Positions 24,956-33,465 of a stretch of 64,000 nucleotides of DNA are shown piece after piece. The number at the start of each line of letters is the position of its first letter. Position 1 is the stretch's first letter. The position numbers were made by a program, and so were the translations under genes. This DNA is from Sphaerisporangium flaviroseum (lineage in GTDB: Bacteria > Actinomycetota > Actinomycetes > Streptosporangiales > Streptosporangiaceae), in contig NZ_BAAAZR010000004.1 in assembly GCF_039537005.1 (NCBI RefSeq), forward strand, positions 124,001 to 188,000, in the 5' to 3' direction. Under the pieces are notes generated by a model that saw only the letters and a program-made list of their open reading frames with translations, was not told the DNA's origin and did no database searches.

Positions 24956-26244
24956 AGCACAAGGCTTTACTGACGGCTCTGACCGCCACCGTCGTGCTCA
25001 GCGCGTGCAGCGTCGGCCAGGGTGACATCCAGCAGAGCGGCGACGCGACGGCCAAGAAGGAGATCACCTTCCTGGTCTTCGAGACGCCCAACCTCACGCC
25101 ACAGGTCTGGGACGCGGCGATCAAGCGGGTCACCGACAAGTACCCCGGCATCTCGGTGAAGAAGCTCGTCTCCCCCAGCGAGGACCGGGTCTCCTACGCC
25201 AAGCAGCTCCTGGCCTCCGGCCAGTTCCCCGATGTCATGATCGCCGTCTCCCCCGCGGGATTCGCCGAGAGCGGCGCCATGGCGCCCTTCACCCCGGATG
25301 AGCTCAAGGACTTCGCCTTCCCGAACAACGGCGCCGTCAAGGGCAAGGTCTATCAGCTTCCCACCAACACCCAGACGATCCCGGTCGTCTACTACAACAA
25401 GGAACTGTTCGCCAAGGCCGGGATCGACGCTCCCCCCAAGACGTACGCCGAACTGCTCGACGCCTCGGCGAAACTCAAGGCCAAGGGCATCACCCCGTTC
25501 GTGGTCGGCGGCGGCAAGGATCCCTTCGCCTCCACGCTCGCCTGGACGGCGACCCTCGCCACCGACCTGTACGCCAGGACGCCCGACTGGATGGCCAAGC
25601 GGCGCGCCGGAACGGTGACGTTCCAGGACCCGGACTTCGTCAAGGCCACGAACAAGTTCGCGGACCTGGCGAAGAACGGCTACATCGACAAGAAGGACAT
25701 CTCACGGGACTACGCGGCCACCGAGCAGGCCTTCCTCGACGGGAAGGGCGCGATGTACCCGATGGGCAACTGGTTCGCCGCCGCCGGCGACGACGCCAAG
25801 CGCAAACCCAAGTGGGAGATCGGCGCCTTCAACTGGCCGAGCGACGACGGCGCCCCGGTCGTCCCCGCGTTCACCGGCGGCGGCATCTCCGTGAGCGCGA
25901 CGGCCAAGAACCTGCCCGAGGCCAAGAAGTTCGCCCTGGCGTACACGCTGGACAAGGCCAACCTCGACAACTCCGTCCACAATGACGGCCTGTATCCCGC
26001 GATCAAGGGATATACGCCTCCCTCGGACACGGGGGCGGTGTTCAAGCTCGGATACGACCTCTACCAGCAGGGCGTGCGGAACGACAGCGTGGTCCAGGCC
26101 TTCGGCTGGGAGGCCGGGGACGACGGCATGCCGCCCGGGCTGGTCGACAAGTGGCGGGCCGCGGCGCAGGACCTCATCACCGGTGGCAGGACCGTCGAAC
26201 AGGTGACCGCCTCCCTCGACGACGAGTGGGCCAAGGCGTCCTGA
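24952..26244 (+). CDS. ABC sugar-binding lipoprotein
   Basis: A 430-residue extracellular solute-binding protein of the carbohydrate-uptake (CUT1) class. The lipobox LSAC puts the lipidated Cys at residue 19. The mature part has the expected QLLASGQFPDVMIA, PTNTQTIPVVYYNKELFAKA and GKGAMYPMGNWFAA stretches. The ATG overlaps the stop of the GH29-like gene (ATGA). With the two permeases it forms an oligosaccharide importer. The substrate is probably a galactose- or fucose-containing oligosaccharide, judged from the flanking hydrolases. Confidence 0.93.
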   Translation: MKHKALLTALTATVVLSACSVGQGDIQQSGDATAKKEITFLVFETPNLTPQVWDAAIKRVTDKYPGISVKKLVSPSEDRVSYAKQLLASGQFPDVMIAVSPAGFAESGAMAPFTPDELKDFAFPNNGAVKGKVYQLPTNTQTIPVVYYNKELFAKAGIDAPPKTYAELLDASAKLKAKGITPFVVGGGKDPFASTLAWTATLATDLYARTPDWMAKRRAGTVTFQDPDFVKATNKFADLAKNGYIDKKDISRDYAATEQAFLDGKGAMYPMGNWFAAAGDDAKRKPKWEIGAFNWPSDDGAPVVPAFTGGGISVSATAKNLPEAKKFALAYTLDKANLDNSVHNDGLYPAIKGYTPPSDTGAVFKLGYDLYQQGVRNDSVVQAFGWEAGDDGMPPGLVDKWRAAAQDLITGGRTVEQVTASLDDEWAKAS

Positions 26245-26247
26245 CCC

Positions 26248-27192
26248 ATGGCCGTGAACGTCAAGTCCACCCCCGTGCGCACCTCCGCGACCCACCGGTC
26301 GCGAAGGTCGCGCAGCCGGTCCGCCGAACGGATCCGTTCGTTCACCCTGTTCGGCGCACCGGGCCTGCTGGTCTACGCCTGCTTCGTCCTCGCCCCGATC
26401 GCGATCAGCTTCGGGTACAGCCTCACCGACCACAATCCGTTCAATCCACCGACGGAGTTCGTGGGCCTGCGCAACTACCGGATGCTCTTCACCGATGAGG
26501 AGTTCCTCACCTCGTTGCGGGTCACCACGATCCTCACGGTCATCGTGGTGGTCGTGCCCAACGTGGCCGGTCTCGGCATCGCCGTACTGCTGGACCGCAG
26601 AGGCTGGTTCTACAACGCGATGCGGACCGTGTTCTTCACCCCGATGGTGCTCAGCTCGGTGGTGGTGAGCATCGTGTGGACCCGCATGCTGGACGATGAG
26701 GGCCTCGTCAACCAGGCGTTGCGCGCCATCGGGGTGGACCGGCCGCCGGGGTGGCTGTCCGATCCCGGGCTCGCGTTGTACTCGATCGCGAGCATCCTGT
26801 CGTGGCAGATGCTCGGCTTCTGCGTCGTGGTGTACCTCGCGGGACTGCAGGGAGTGCCCCGCGAGCTCACCGAGGCGGCGGAGATCGACGGCGCCGGTCC
26901 AATACGGCGGTTCCGGTCGGTCACGTGGCCACTGCTCGCCCCGGCGCTGACCATCAACACGGTGGTCCTGCTGATCTCCGCATTCAAGATCTTCGACCAC
27001 ATCCAGGTGATCACGCACGGTGGTCCGGGCACGGGGACGACCGCGACCATCGCCTACAACGTCCTGCAGACCGGCCTGGTGGCCAACCGGCAGGGGTACG
27101 CGTCGGCGATGGCGATCGTGATGCTCCTGATCATCGCGGTCGCCGCCGCGGTGACGCTCCGCGTGCTCAACCGGCGGGAGGTGAACCTGTGA
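26248..27192 (+). CDS. ABC sugar permease, MalF type
   Basis: A 314-residue permease with six membrane spans after a basic N-terminal tail. The EAA loop, contact site for the ATPase, reads LTEAAEIDGAGPIRRFRSVT. It starts three bases after the binding-protein stop. It pairs with the following permease. Confidence 0.93.
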   Translation: MAVNVKSTPVRTSATHRSRRSRSRSAERIRSFTLFGAPGLLVYACFVLAPIAISFGYSLTDHNPFNPPTEFVGLRNYRMLFTDEEFLTSLRVTTILTVIVVVVPNVAGLGIAVLLDRRGWFYNAMRTVFFTPMVLSSVVVSIVWTRMLDDEGLVNQALRAIGVDRPPGWLSDPGLALYSIASILSWQMLGFCVVVYLAGLQGVPRELTEAAEIDGAGPIRRFRSVTWPLLAPALTINTVVLLISAFKIFDHIQVITHGGPGTGTTATIAYNVLQTGLVANRQGYASAMAIVMLLIIAVAAAVTLRVLNRREVNL

Positions 27193-28019
27193 AGGAGGTA
27201 CGCGTACCGTGGCTGCGGCCGGTCGCCGCCTTGATGATCAGTGCGTTCTTCCTGGTGCCGCTCTACATGATCCTCGTCAACGTGTTCAAGCAGGGCGAGA
27301 AGATCACCCAGGAGCCGGCCGCACTGCCGGTCCCGCCGACGCTCGACAACCTCACCGGCCTGCTCACCCGTTCCGACAACCTGTTCTGGGCCAGCCTGGC
27401 CAACAGCGTCGTCGTCACCACGCTGTCCGTCATCGTGCTCACGGTCCTGTCGGCGATGCTCGGGCACTATCTCGCCCGGTCCCGGAGCAGGTGGGCACGG
27501 GTCGCGATGCTGCTGCTGCTCTCCGGCCTGATGATCCCGCCACAGGTGATCCTCATGCCGATCACCCAGGTGCTCCGGGCATTCGGCCTGATGACCACGC
27601 TCCAGGGGCTCGTGCTGTTCAACGTGGGGTACTACATCCCGTTCGGCGTCTTCGTGTTCACCGGTTTCCTCCGGGGCATCCCGATCGAGTTGGAGGAGGC
27701 CGCGGCGATCGACGGCGCGAGCCGGTCACGCGTCTTCTGGCGGGTCGTGTTCCCGCTGCTCCGTCCGGCGACCGCGAGCGTCCTGATCTTCCTGGGCGTG
27801 TGGATCTGGAACGACTTCATCGATCCGCTGGTCATCCTCGGGCCCTCTCAGGGGACCACGATCACCACGGGCATCTACCGGTCGATCGGCCAGTACCAGG
27901 CGGACTTCGGCACGGTCTTCGCCCTCATGTTCATGGCCACGCTGCCGGTGCTCATCTTCTACCTGTTCCTGCAGAAGCAGTTCGTCAAGGGCCTCACAGG
28001 AGGGGCGACCAAAGGATGA
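27189..28019 (+). CDS. ABC sugar permease, MalG type
   Basis: A 276-residue second permease subunit with six spans and the EAA loop LEEAAAIDGASRSRVFWRVV. The GTG at 27189 overlaps the previous stop (GTGA) and has GGGAGG seven bases upstream. No ATP-binding subunit is encoded in the operon or elsewhere in the window. In actinobacteria a shared MsiK-type ATPase encoded elsewhere usually energises such importers. Confidence 0.93.
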   Translation: MKEVRVPWLRPVAALMISAFFLVPLYMILVNVFKQGEKITQEPAALPVPPTLDNLTGLLTRSDNLFWASLANSVVVTTLSVIVLTVLSAMLGHYLARSRSRWARVAMLLLLSGLMIPPQVILMPITQVLRAFGLMTTLQGLVLFNVGYYIPFGVFVFTGFLRGIPIELEEAAAIDGASRSRVFWRVVFPLLRPATASVLIFLGVWIWNDFIDPLVILGPSQGTTITTGIYRSIGQYQADFGTVFALMFMATLPVLIFYLFLQKQFVKGLTGGATKG

Positions 28020-29353
28020 CCCGACGTCAGACCTTTCACCCGATCGCCGAAATACCGGTCGACCCGGTGCGTGGGCTGGTGCACGCGCACGGCTGGCAGG
28101 GCTGGACGCCGACCGCCACGCTTCCCGTCGGGGAGTACGGCTTCCGCCCGGTGGAACCCGTCATGCAGACGATGCGCTACCGGCCGGAACGTCCCGGGCC
28201 CGCCGACGGCTTCCAGGGCGAGGGGCTGCTCGCGGTCTCGCCGGGACCGGACAGCCCGACACGGGTGTTCGCCGCCGGAGACGGCCGCGCCGAGGTCCCC
28301 TCCATCCGTGCCCACCTGGTGGGAGAGCGGCTCCTGATCACGGCCCACCTGCCAGATGACATCGTGGACAGGACCTTGCCCGGCCCGATCGACGGTGCGC
28401 TGGCCGCCTTCGCCGACGACTTCGCCGTCCAGGCCGGGGTCGGTGCGCTGCGCAGGCCTCCCACGGTGTGGTGCTCCTGGTACCACTACTTCGAGAGTGT
28501 CACCGAGAGCGACGTGCTGGAGAACCTCAGGGCCGTCGGCGAGCACGATCTGCCGGTCGACGTCATCCAGGTCGATGACGGCTGGGAGGAGGAGGTCGGC
28601 GACTGGCTGACGCCGTCCGGGCGCTTCTCCTCACTGCCGGAGCTGGCCAGACGCGTGCAGGCCGACGGCAGACGGGCGGGGCTGTGGCTGTCCCCGTTCG
28701 TCGTCGGAGCGCGCAGCCGGCTCGCCCGCGACCATCCCGAATGGCTGCGGGGCGACGCCGGGCACAACTGGGGCCAGGACCTGTACGGCCTGGACGTCAC
28801 CCACCCGGGGGCGGCCGGGTACCTGCGCGAGGTCTTCCGGACACTGTGCGAATGGGGGTTCGACTACTTCAAACTCGACTTCCTGTACGCCGGCGCACTG
28901 CCCGGTGAGCGTCACTCGGGAGCGTCGCCGATCGCCGCCTACCGGGAAGGGATGGCGCTCATCCGTGAGGCCATCGGGCCACGACCGTACCTGCTGGGCA
29001 GCGGCGGTCCGATCCTGCCGAGTGTCGGCCTGGTGGACGCGATGCGGGTCTCCCCCGACATCGCGCCGCACTTCGACGCCGGAACCGGCGACCTGTCCGA
29101 CCCGGGGCAGCGCGCGGCGACGCTCTCGACGATCGGCCGCTCCTGGCAGCACGGCCGCTTCTGGGTCAACGATCCGGACTGCCTGATCGTACGGCCGGCC
29201 GTGGAGCGCCGGGCGGACTGGGCGGCGATCGTCGAACGACACGGGGGCCTGCGGGCATCCTCCGACAGGATCGCCGACCTCGACGGCTGGGGGCTGGAGA
29301 CCACCCGGCGGCTGCTCTCGACGGTTCCCCCGCCCACGCCCTTCGCACCGTAG
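28016..29353 (+). CDS. GH36 alpha-galactosidase, cytoplasmic
   Basis: A 445-residue GH36-type enzyme without signal peptide, last gene of the importer operon. WCSWYHYFESVTESDVLENL and DVIQVDDGWEEEVGDW are typical GH36 strands. The nucleophile is Asp288 in YFKLDFLYAG and the acid/base Asp348 in RVSPDIAPHFD. At 445 residues it is shorter than full GH36 enzymes (about 700), with a reduced N-terminal beta-domain. The ATG overlaps the permease stop and follows AGGAGGGG. It probably removes terminal alpha-galactose from imported oligosaccharides. Confidence 0.9.
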   Translation: MTRRQTFHPIAEIPVDPVRGLVHAHGWQGWTPTATLPVGEYGFRPVEPVMQTMRYRPERPGPADGFQGEGLLAVSPGPDSPTRVFAAGDGRAEVPSIRAHLVGERLLITAHLPDDIVDRTLPGPIDGALAAFADDFAVQAGVGALRRPPTVWCSWYHYFESVTESDVLENLRAVGEHDLPVDVIQVDDGWEEEVGDWLTPSGRFSSLPELARRVQADGRRAGLWLSPFVVGARSRLARDHPEWLRGDAGHNWGQDLYGLDVTHPGAAGYLREVFRTLCEWGFDYFKLDFLYAGALPGERHSGASPIAAYREGMALIREAIGPRPYLLGSGGPILPSVGLVDAMRVSPDIAPHFDAGTGDLSDPGQRAATLSTIGRSWQHGRFWVNDPDCLIVRPAVERRADWAAIVERHGGLRASSDRIADLDGWGLETTRRLLSTVPPPTPFAP

Positions 29354-29379
29354 CCGGAGGCGGGGGTTCCGCTGAAGGG

Positions 29380-31083
29380 TCAGCTGATCGTGATCCTGTC
29401 GAGGTCGGGCGCGTAGGCGGAGTCGTTGAAGAACCTCACGGTGTTGGACCCGGCGTTGAGCGGCACCGAGATGGTGGTGGTGACGGGGGTGCTCCAGCTC
29501 GTCCCGGTCAGGGTCGCGGTCCGCGCGGCCCCGCCGTTGACGCTGATCGAGAACGATCGGGTCCCGTCCACCAGCCCGTCGATCGTCAGCGTCCGGGTGC
29601 CGGCGCTGGACGAGGTGACGCTGATGGTCTCGTGATTGCCGGCGTTGTTGCCGATGAAGCGCACCTTCTGCCCGCCCGAACAGCCAGAGCAGGAGGCGAC
29701 GGCCGCGGAGCCGCTGAGCGCGCCGCTCTCGGCCTCGTACGACGACGAGCCACCGCCCGAGGTGGGGACGGCCCGGATCAGGCGGGTCTCCCCCGGGCGC
29801 AGGGTCGCGCTGTAGGAGCCGGAGACGGTCCCCACGTTCGCCCCCGACCACAGGTCGGTGACGTTGGCGCTCCCGCTGAAGCCGACCTGCGACCAGCTCA
29901 CGCTGACCGTGGAGTTGCCCGAGGTTCCGGTGTTGAACAGCGCCACGATGTGGTCGCCGTTCGCCTCGCGCTTGCGCCAGACCTGGTTGACGCCGCTGTT
30001 GACGATACGGGCGGCGGCGACCCCGTCCTGGTTGACGGCGATCAGGCGATCGTTGGTCAGCATGGCGAGGTCGGTGGAGGTCAGGTCGGTGAGGTCGGTG
30101 CCGAGCAGCAGCGGCGAGGCCGCCATCGCCCACAGGGTGAAGTGCGACCGTCGCTGGTCGGCGGTCAGGCCCACCTGGTCGCCGTTGCCGATCTCCAGAG
30201 AGTCCAGGTCGTTCCACCCGCCGGGTCCGGCGTACGGCTGCCAGTTCGCCGCGGAGGTGAACCTGCTGCTGACGTGAGACCAGTCCGTCAGGGGGAAGCC
30301 GCTGCCGTTCGGGCCGGGTCCGCAGTAGCACTCCACGTCGCCCTGGGTGCGCCAGCTGTTGGCCAGTTGCCGCCAGGTGGTCGCGTTGGCGATCGGCAGG
30401 TTGTTGGAGAGGGCGTAGTTGATCGGCCTGCCGGTCTGGCGTAGCGCTCTGTCCCAGGCCTGCACGTCCGGGATGTCGGCGCCGCCCACGCCGTCGATCT
30501 TGAGGTAGTCCACCCCCCACGAGGCGAACTGGTCGGCCCAGGAGTTGACGAACTCCTGGGAGCCCGGCTTGCCGTAGTCGATGTAGTACATGTTCTTGCA
30601 GTTGTAGTTCTTCTCGGTGCGCGTCGTGTCGGCGATGTCACGGGCGTGGTACGGCGTGCCTTCGATGGGCGTGTTCGCCGTCACGGCGTTCTTGGCGATC
30701 CCCGGCGTCACGTAGAACCCGAACTTCAGGCCCTTGCCGTGGATGTAGTCGGCGAGCGCCTTGATGCCGGAGGGGAACTTCGCGGTGTCGACGGCCCAGC
30801 GGCCGTAGGAGTCCACCACGAAGCCGTTGGCGTCGCACTTCTGCCAGAAGTCGTCGAGGTTGACGTGCACGAACCCGTGGCCGGCCAGGCCGCTGCTCAC
30901 CAAGGCGTCGGCCTGAGCCTTGATCTTGGCCTCGTCGGGCCACCTGCGGACGAAGCTCCAACTGCTCCAGCCCATCGCGGGCCGGATGGACAGGCCGTTG
31001 TCCGAGGCCGACGCGGGCGGTGCCGTGACCACCGTGGTGGCGGCGCACAGGGCGGTCAGCACGATCATCAATCGTCGGAACAT
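29380..31083 (-). CDS. Secreted GH27 alpha-galactosidase with carbohydrate-binding module
   Basis: A 567-residue secreted enzyme. A signal peptide (LMIVLTALCAATTVVTAPPASA) leads into the GH27 barrel: MGWSSWSFV, HVNLDDFWQ, WGVDYLKIDGVGG with nucleophile Asp197, and GPGGWNDLDSLEIG with acid/base Asp292. The usual beta-sandwich follows to about 440. The last 120 residues (YEAESGALSGSAAVASCSG, then NNAGN.ETISV, DLDRITIS) are a CBM35/CBM6-type module almost identical in design to that at the end of the GH29-like protein. GH27 also contains beta-L-arabinopyranosidases, so the substrate may be alpha-Gal or beta-L-Arap. It is convergent with GH36, with 26 bases between stops. Confidence 0.9.
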   Translation of the reverse strand: MFRRLMIVLTALCAATTVVTAPPASASDNGLSIRPAMGWSSWSFVRRWPDEAKIKAQADALVSSGLAGHGFVHVNLDDFWQKCDANGFVVDSYGRWAVDTAKFPSGIKALADYIHGKGLKFGFYVTPGIAKNAVTANTPIEGTPYHARDIADTTRTEKNYNCKNMYYIDYGKPGSQEFVNSWADQFASWGVDYLKIDGVGGADIPDVQAWDRALRQTGRPINYALSNNLPIANATTWRQLANSWRTQGDVECYCGPGPNGSGFPLTDWSHVSSRFTSAANWQPYAGPGGWNDLDSLEIGNGDQVGLTADQRRSHFTLWAMAASPLLLGTDLTDLTSTDLAMLTNDRLIAVNQDGVAAARIVNSGVNQVWRKREANGDHIVALFNTGTSGNSTVSVSWSQVGFSGSANVTDLWSGANVGTVSGSYSATLRPGETRLIRAVPTSGGGSSSYEAESGALSGSAAVASCSGCSGGQKVRFIGNNAGNHETISVTSSSAGTRTLTIDGLVDGTRSFSISVNGGAARTATLTGTSWSTPVTTTISVPLNAGSNTVRFFNDSAYAPDLDRITIS

Positions 31084-31114
31084 GCTCAGCTCCAGGGGTC
31101 GGGGGGTTCAGGCG

Positions 31115-31156
31115 CGGTGCGCACGGCCGGGGAGGTACGGCCGGCCGTGCGCACCG
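31115..31156 (-). terminator. Strong hairpin after secreted GH29-like gene
   Basis: Perfect 16-base arms, CGGTGCGCACGGCCGG (31115-31130) and its complement (31141-31156), with a ten-base loop, directly downstream of the GH29-like stop and upstream of the GH27 start. The 16/10/16 geometry is the same as the hairpin at 39920-39961. Confidence 0.8.
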
Positions 31157-31166
31157 GCCCCCGGGA

Positions 31167-33332
31167 TCAGCCGACGGTGATCCGGTCCAGGTCGGGCGCG
31201 TTGGCGCCGTTGTTGTAGAAGCGGAGCGTGTTGGCTCCGGCGTTGAGGGAGAGGGTGACGGCGACGCTGGCCGGGCTGTACCAGTCGGTGCCGGTCACCG
31301 GCACCTCCACCCCGGCGCCCCCATTGACGCTGATGAGGAACGACCGGGTCCCGTTGACCTCGGCGTACACCCTGACCTGCTTGCTCCCGGCGGTGGAAGC
31401 GTTGACCGTCAGCGTGGCGTGGTTGTTCGCGTTGCCGCCGATGAACCGCACCTTCGCCCCGCCCAGGCAGGTCGAGCAGCTCGCCACGGCGGCCGACCCG
31501 TTCAGCGTGCCGCTCTCGCCCTCGACCAGGGTGGTGTCGCCGCCGCCCCCGCCGCCTGCGTAGCCGCCGCCGATCCACGCCTCGTCGACCCGGAGCCGCT
31601 TGTAGCGGGTGGAGTCGGAGGAGGCGGCGTGGGTGTTGACCACCTCCAGCCGGATGTACCGGGTCGTGGCCGCCACGTCGACGAACTGCACCCCGCGGTG
31701 GCTGGGCAACGTACCGGTCTTGACCGGGCTGCCCCAGCTCGTGCCGTTGCTTGAGACGTAGACCCGATAGTCACGGATGCGGGCCGACTGCTCCGTGCCC
31801 GACCGTGCGTAGGCGACCGAGTCCTCTCGCTGGTTGATCCCGATGTACTTCACGGCCTTGGCGGAGCCCAGGTCGAAGGTGAGCGAGACCGGGGTGGTCT
31901 TGTCGCTGTCCCAGTAGGTCAGGTAGCTCCCGTCGCCTGCGGCCGACGCGGCGTGCCCGCTCGCCGAGGCGGTCGCGCCCACCGTGACGCCCGAGTAGAT
32001 GCCCTCGCGGCCGCTGCTGGTGACCTTGAAGACCGTGTCGTACGGGTCCCAGCCGGACACGCCGTTGATCGTCAGCGTGCCGTCGGCCTGGCTGAAGCCG
32101 AGCGCGGCGCCGGTGCGCAGGTTGGTCACCGAGGTGATCCGGTAGCCGTTGTCGCGCACCTGCAGCGTGCTGCCCGAGGGCGGGGTGACGACGTGGATGT
32201 AATGCAGGTTCGGGTTGGTCTTGCTGATCGTCGTCACGCCATGCGCGCCGTTGTTCCAGAAGCCGGGTTTGAGGCCGCCGTACATGTATCCGCCGCCCTC
32301 GGTACCGTTCAGCGACTCCCAGATCTGGTCGAGGTAGCCGTCGGCGAAGTCGTTGAACGACTCCTGGTTGGAGGGGAACCTACCGTTCACCTGCGCGGTC
32401 TCGGCCATGAGCGCCTTGACCGAGGATCCGGCGTTGGTGATCAGCCGCCCGAGGGTGAGCCTGCGGTCGACCGTCGGGTTGGACCCGTCGTACCACCACG
32501 CGCCGGAGGAGGGGAGCTTGAAGTCCGCCTCGATGAGCCGCGGTGCCGCCGTGTACACCGCCTGCGGGTAGTCGTAGTTCGGTGACATCCCGGTCTTCTG
32601 CTCGTTGCTGATCATGTCCATGATCGGGGTGTCTTCGTTGTTGTTGCTGATCGTGTAGTTCGGCCGGAGCTGGTAGATCTGCCCGTACAGGTTGTGGCTC
32701 TCCCAGTACGCGTTGTCGTTGTCGATCCAGAACCCGGACAGGTTCGGGTAGCGATTCGCCACTTCGAAGAAGTTGTCGTAGCTGAACTCGCCGAAGCCGT
32801 CGCGGGTGGTCAGGTCGACGGTGTGACCCTTGTAGCCCGAGTAGGCCGAGGAGTTCAGCCAGCTTCCTGAGCTCAGTCCCTCGTTGTGCCACTGCGGGTC
32901 GTCGGTCATGTAAAGGATGACCTTGAGTCCTCGCGCGTTCGCGGCCGTGATCAGCTCGCCGAGGAAGTCCCTGGTGGTGCGGCAGCTTCCGGGGATCGAG
33001 GACGGCCACGGCCGGGCGTACCCCAGACGGCTGTGGAAGGTGGCCAGCACGAGGTACTGCGCGTGCAGCTTCTGGGCCTCGGAGACCCAGTAGTCCGGGG
33101 TCCAGCCGCCGTTGGTGACGTCGGCCTCCCACTGAGCGCAGTTGGTGTGCTGGGGGGACGTGCGCTGGCCCCAGTGCAGGAACAGCCCCGCGACCGAGTT
33201 GCGCAGGTACGCCTGGCGGGGATGCTGGAGGTCCGCTCGCGCGGGGCTCACGAGCGACATGCCGAGGATCAGAGACGCCACCGCGACGAGTGCCGCGGCG
33301 CGCCGTCTCCTTCGGGTCGGTGGACCGGCCAT
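31167..33332 (-). CDS. Secreted GH29-like hydrolase with two binding modules
   Basis: A 721-residue secreted protein. After a signal peptide ending SLVSPARA comes the GH29-like barrel (VAGLFLHWGQRTSP, YLVLATFHSRLGYA, GFWIDNDNAYW with Asp204 as likely nucleophile). As in its cytoplasmic paralogue at 23648, the HHDGF motif of classical fucosidases is absent. From about 435 to 570 is an F5/8 type C (CBM32-like) domain (ASGHAASAAGDGSYLTYWDS, YIGINQREDS, RYIRLEVVNTHA). A Gly-rich linker and a CBM35/CBM6-like module (EGESGTLNGSAAVASC, DLDRITVG) complete it. It probably removes a side-chain sugar from a plant polysaccharide outside the cell. Confidence 0.8.
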   Translation of the reverse strand: MAGPPTRRRRRAAALVAVASLILGMSLVSPARADLQHPRQAYLRNSVAGLFLHWGQRTSPQHTNCAQWEADVTNGGWTPDYWVSEAQKLHAQYLVLATFHSRLGYARPWPSSIPGSCRTTRDFLGELITAANARGLKVILYMTDDPQWHNEGLSSGSWLNSSAYSGYKGHTVDLTTRDGFGEFSYDNFFEVANRYPNLSGFWIDNDNAYWESHNLYGQIYQLRPNYTISNNNEDTPIMDMISNEQKTGMSPNYDYPQAVYTAAPRLIEADFKLPSSGAWWYDGSNPTVDRRLTLGRLITNAGSSVKALMAETAQVNGRFPSNQESFNDFADGYLDQIWESLNGTEGGGYMYGGLKPGFWNNGAHGVTTISKTNPNLHYIHVVTPPSGSTLQVRDNGYRITSVTNLRTGAALGFSQADGTLTINGVSGWDPYDTVFKVTSSGREGIYSGVTVGATASASGHAASAAGDGSYLTYWDSDKTTPVSLTFDLGSAKAVKYIGINQREDSVAYARSGTEQSARIRDYRVYVSSNGTSWGSPVKTGTLPSHRGVQFVDVAATTRYIRLEVVNTHAASSDSTRYKRLRVDEAWIGGGYAGGGGGGDTTLVEGESGTLNGSAAVASCSTCLGGAKVRFIGGNANNHATLTVNASTAGSKQVRVYAEVNGTRSFLISVNGGAGVEVPVTGTDWYSPASVAVTLSLNAGANTLRFYNNGANAPDLDRITVG

Positions 33333-33465
33333 GAGGGCTCCTTCGGGGTTGAGGGGTGGGCCGCGCCCGAGGTCGGCGCGACCGTTCGTCGCCGGTGCCG
33401 CCTACGCCCCATTGAGGCGGTAAGGACGCAGGCGGCTGCTCAGAGGGACCGGCCAGGACCCGCGA

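Noticed and set aside
27209..28015. Upstream extension of the GH36 frame
   Set aside because: It covers the MalG-type permease in another frame; the real GH36 start is the ATG at 28016 with AGGAGGGG upstream.
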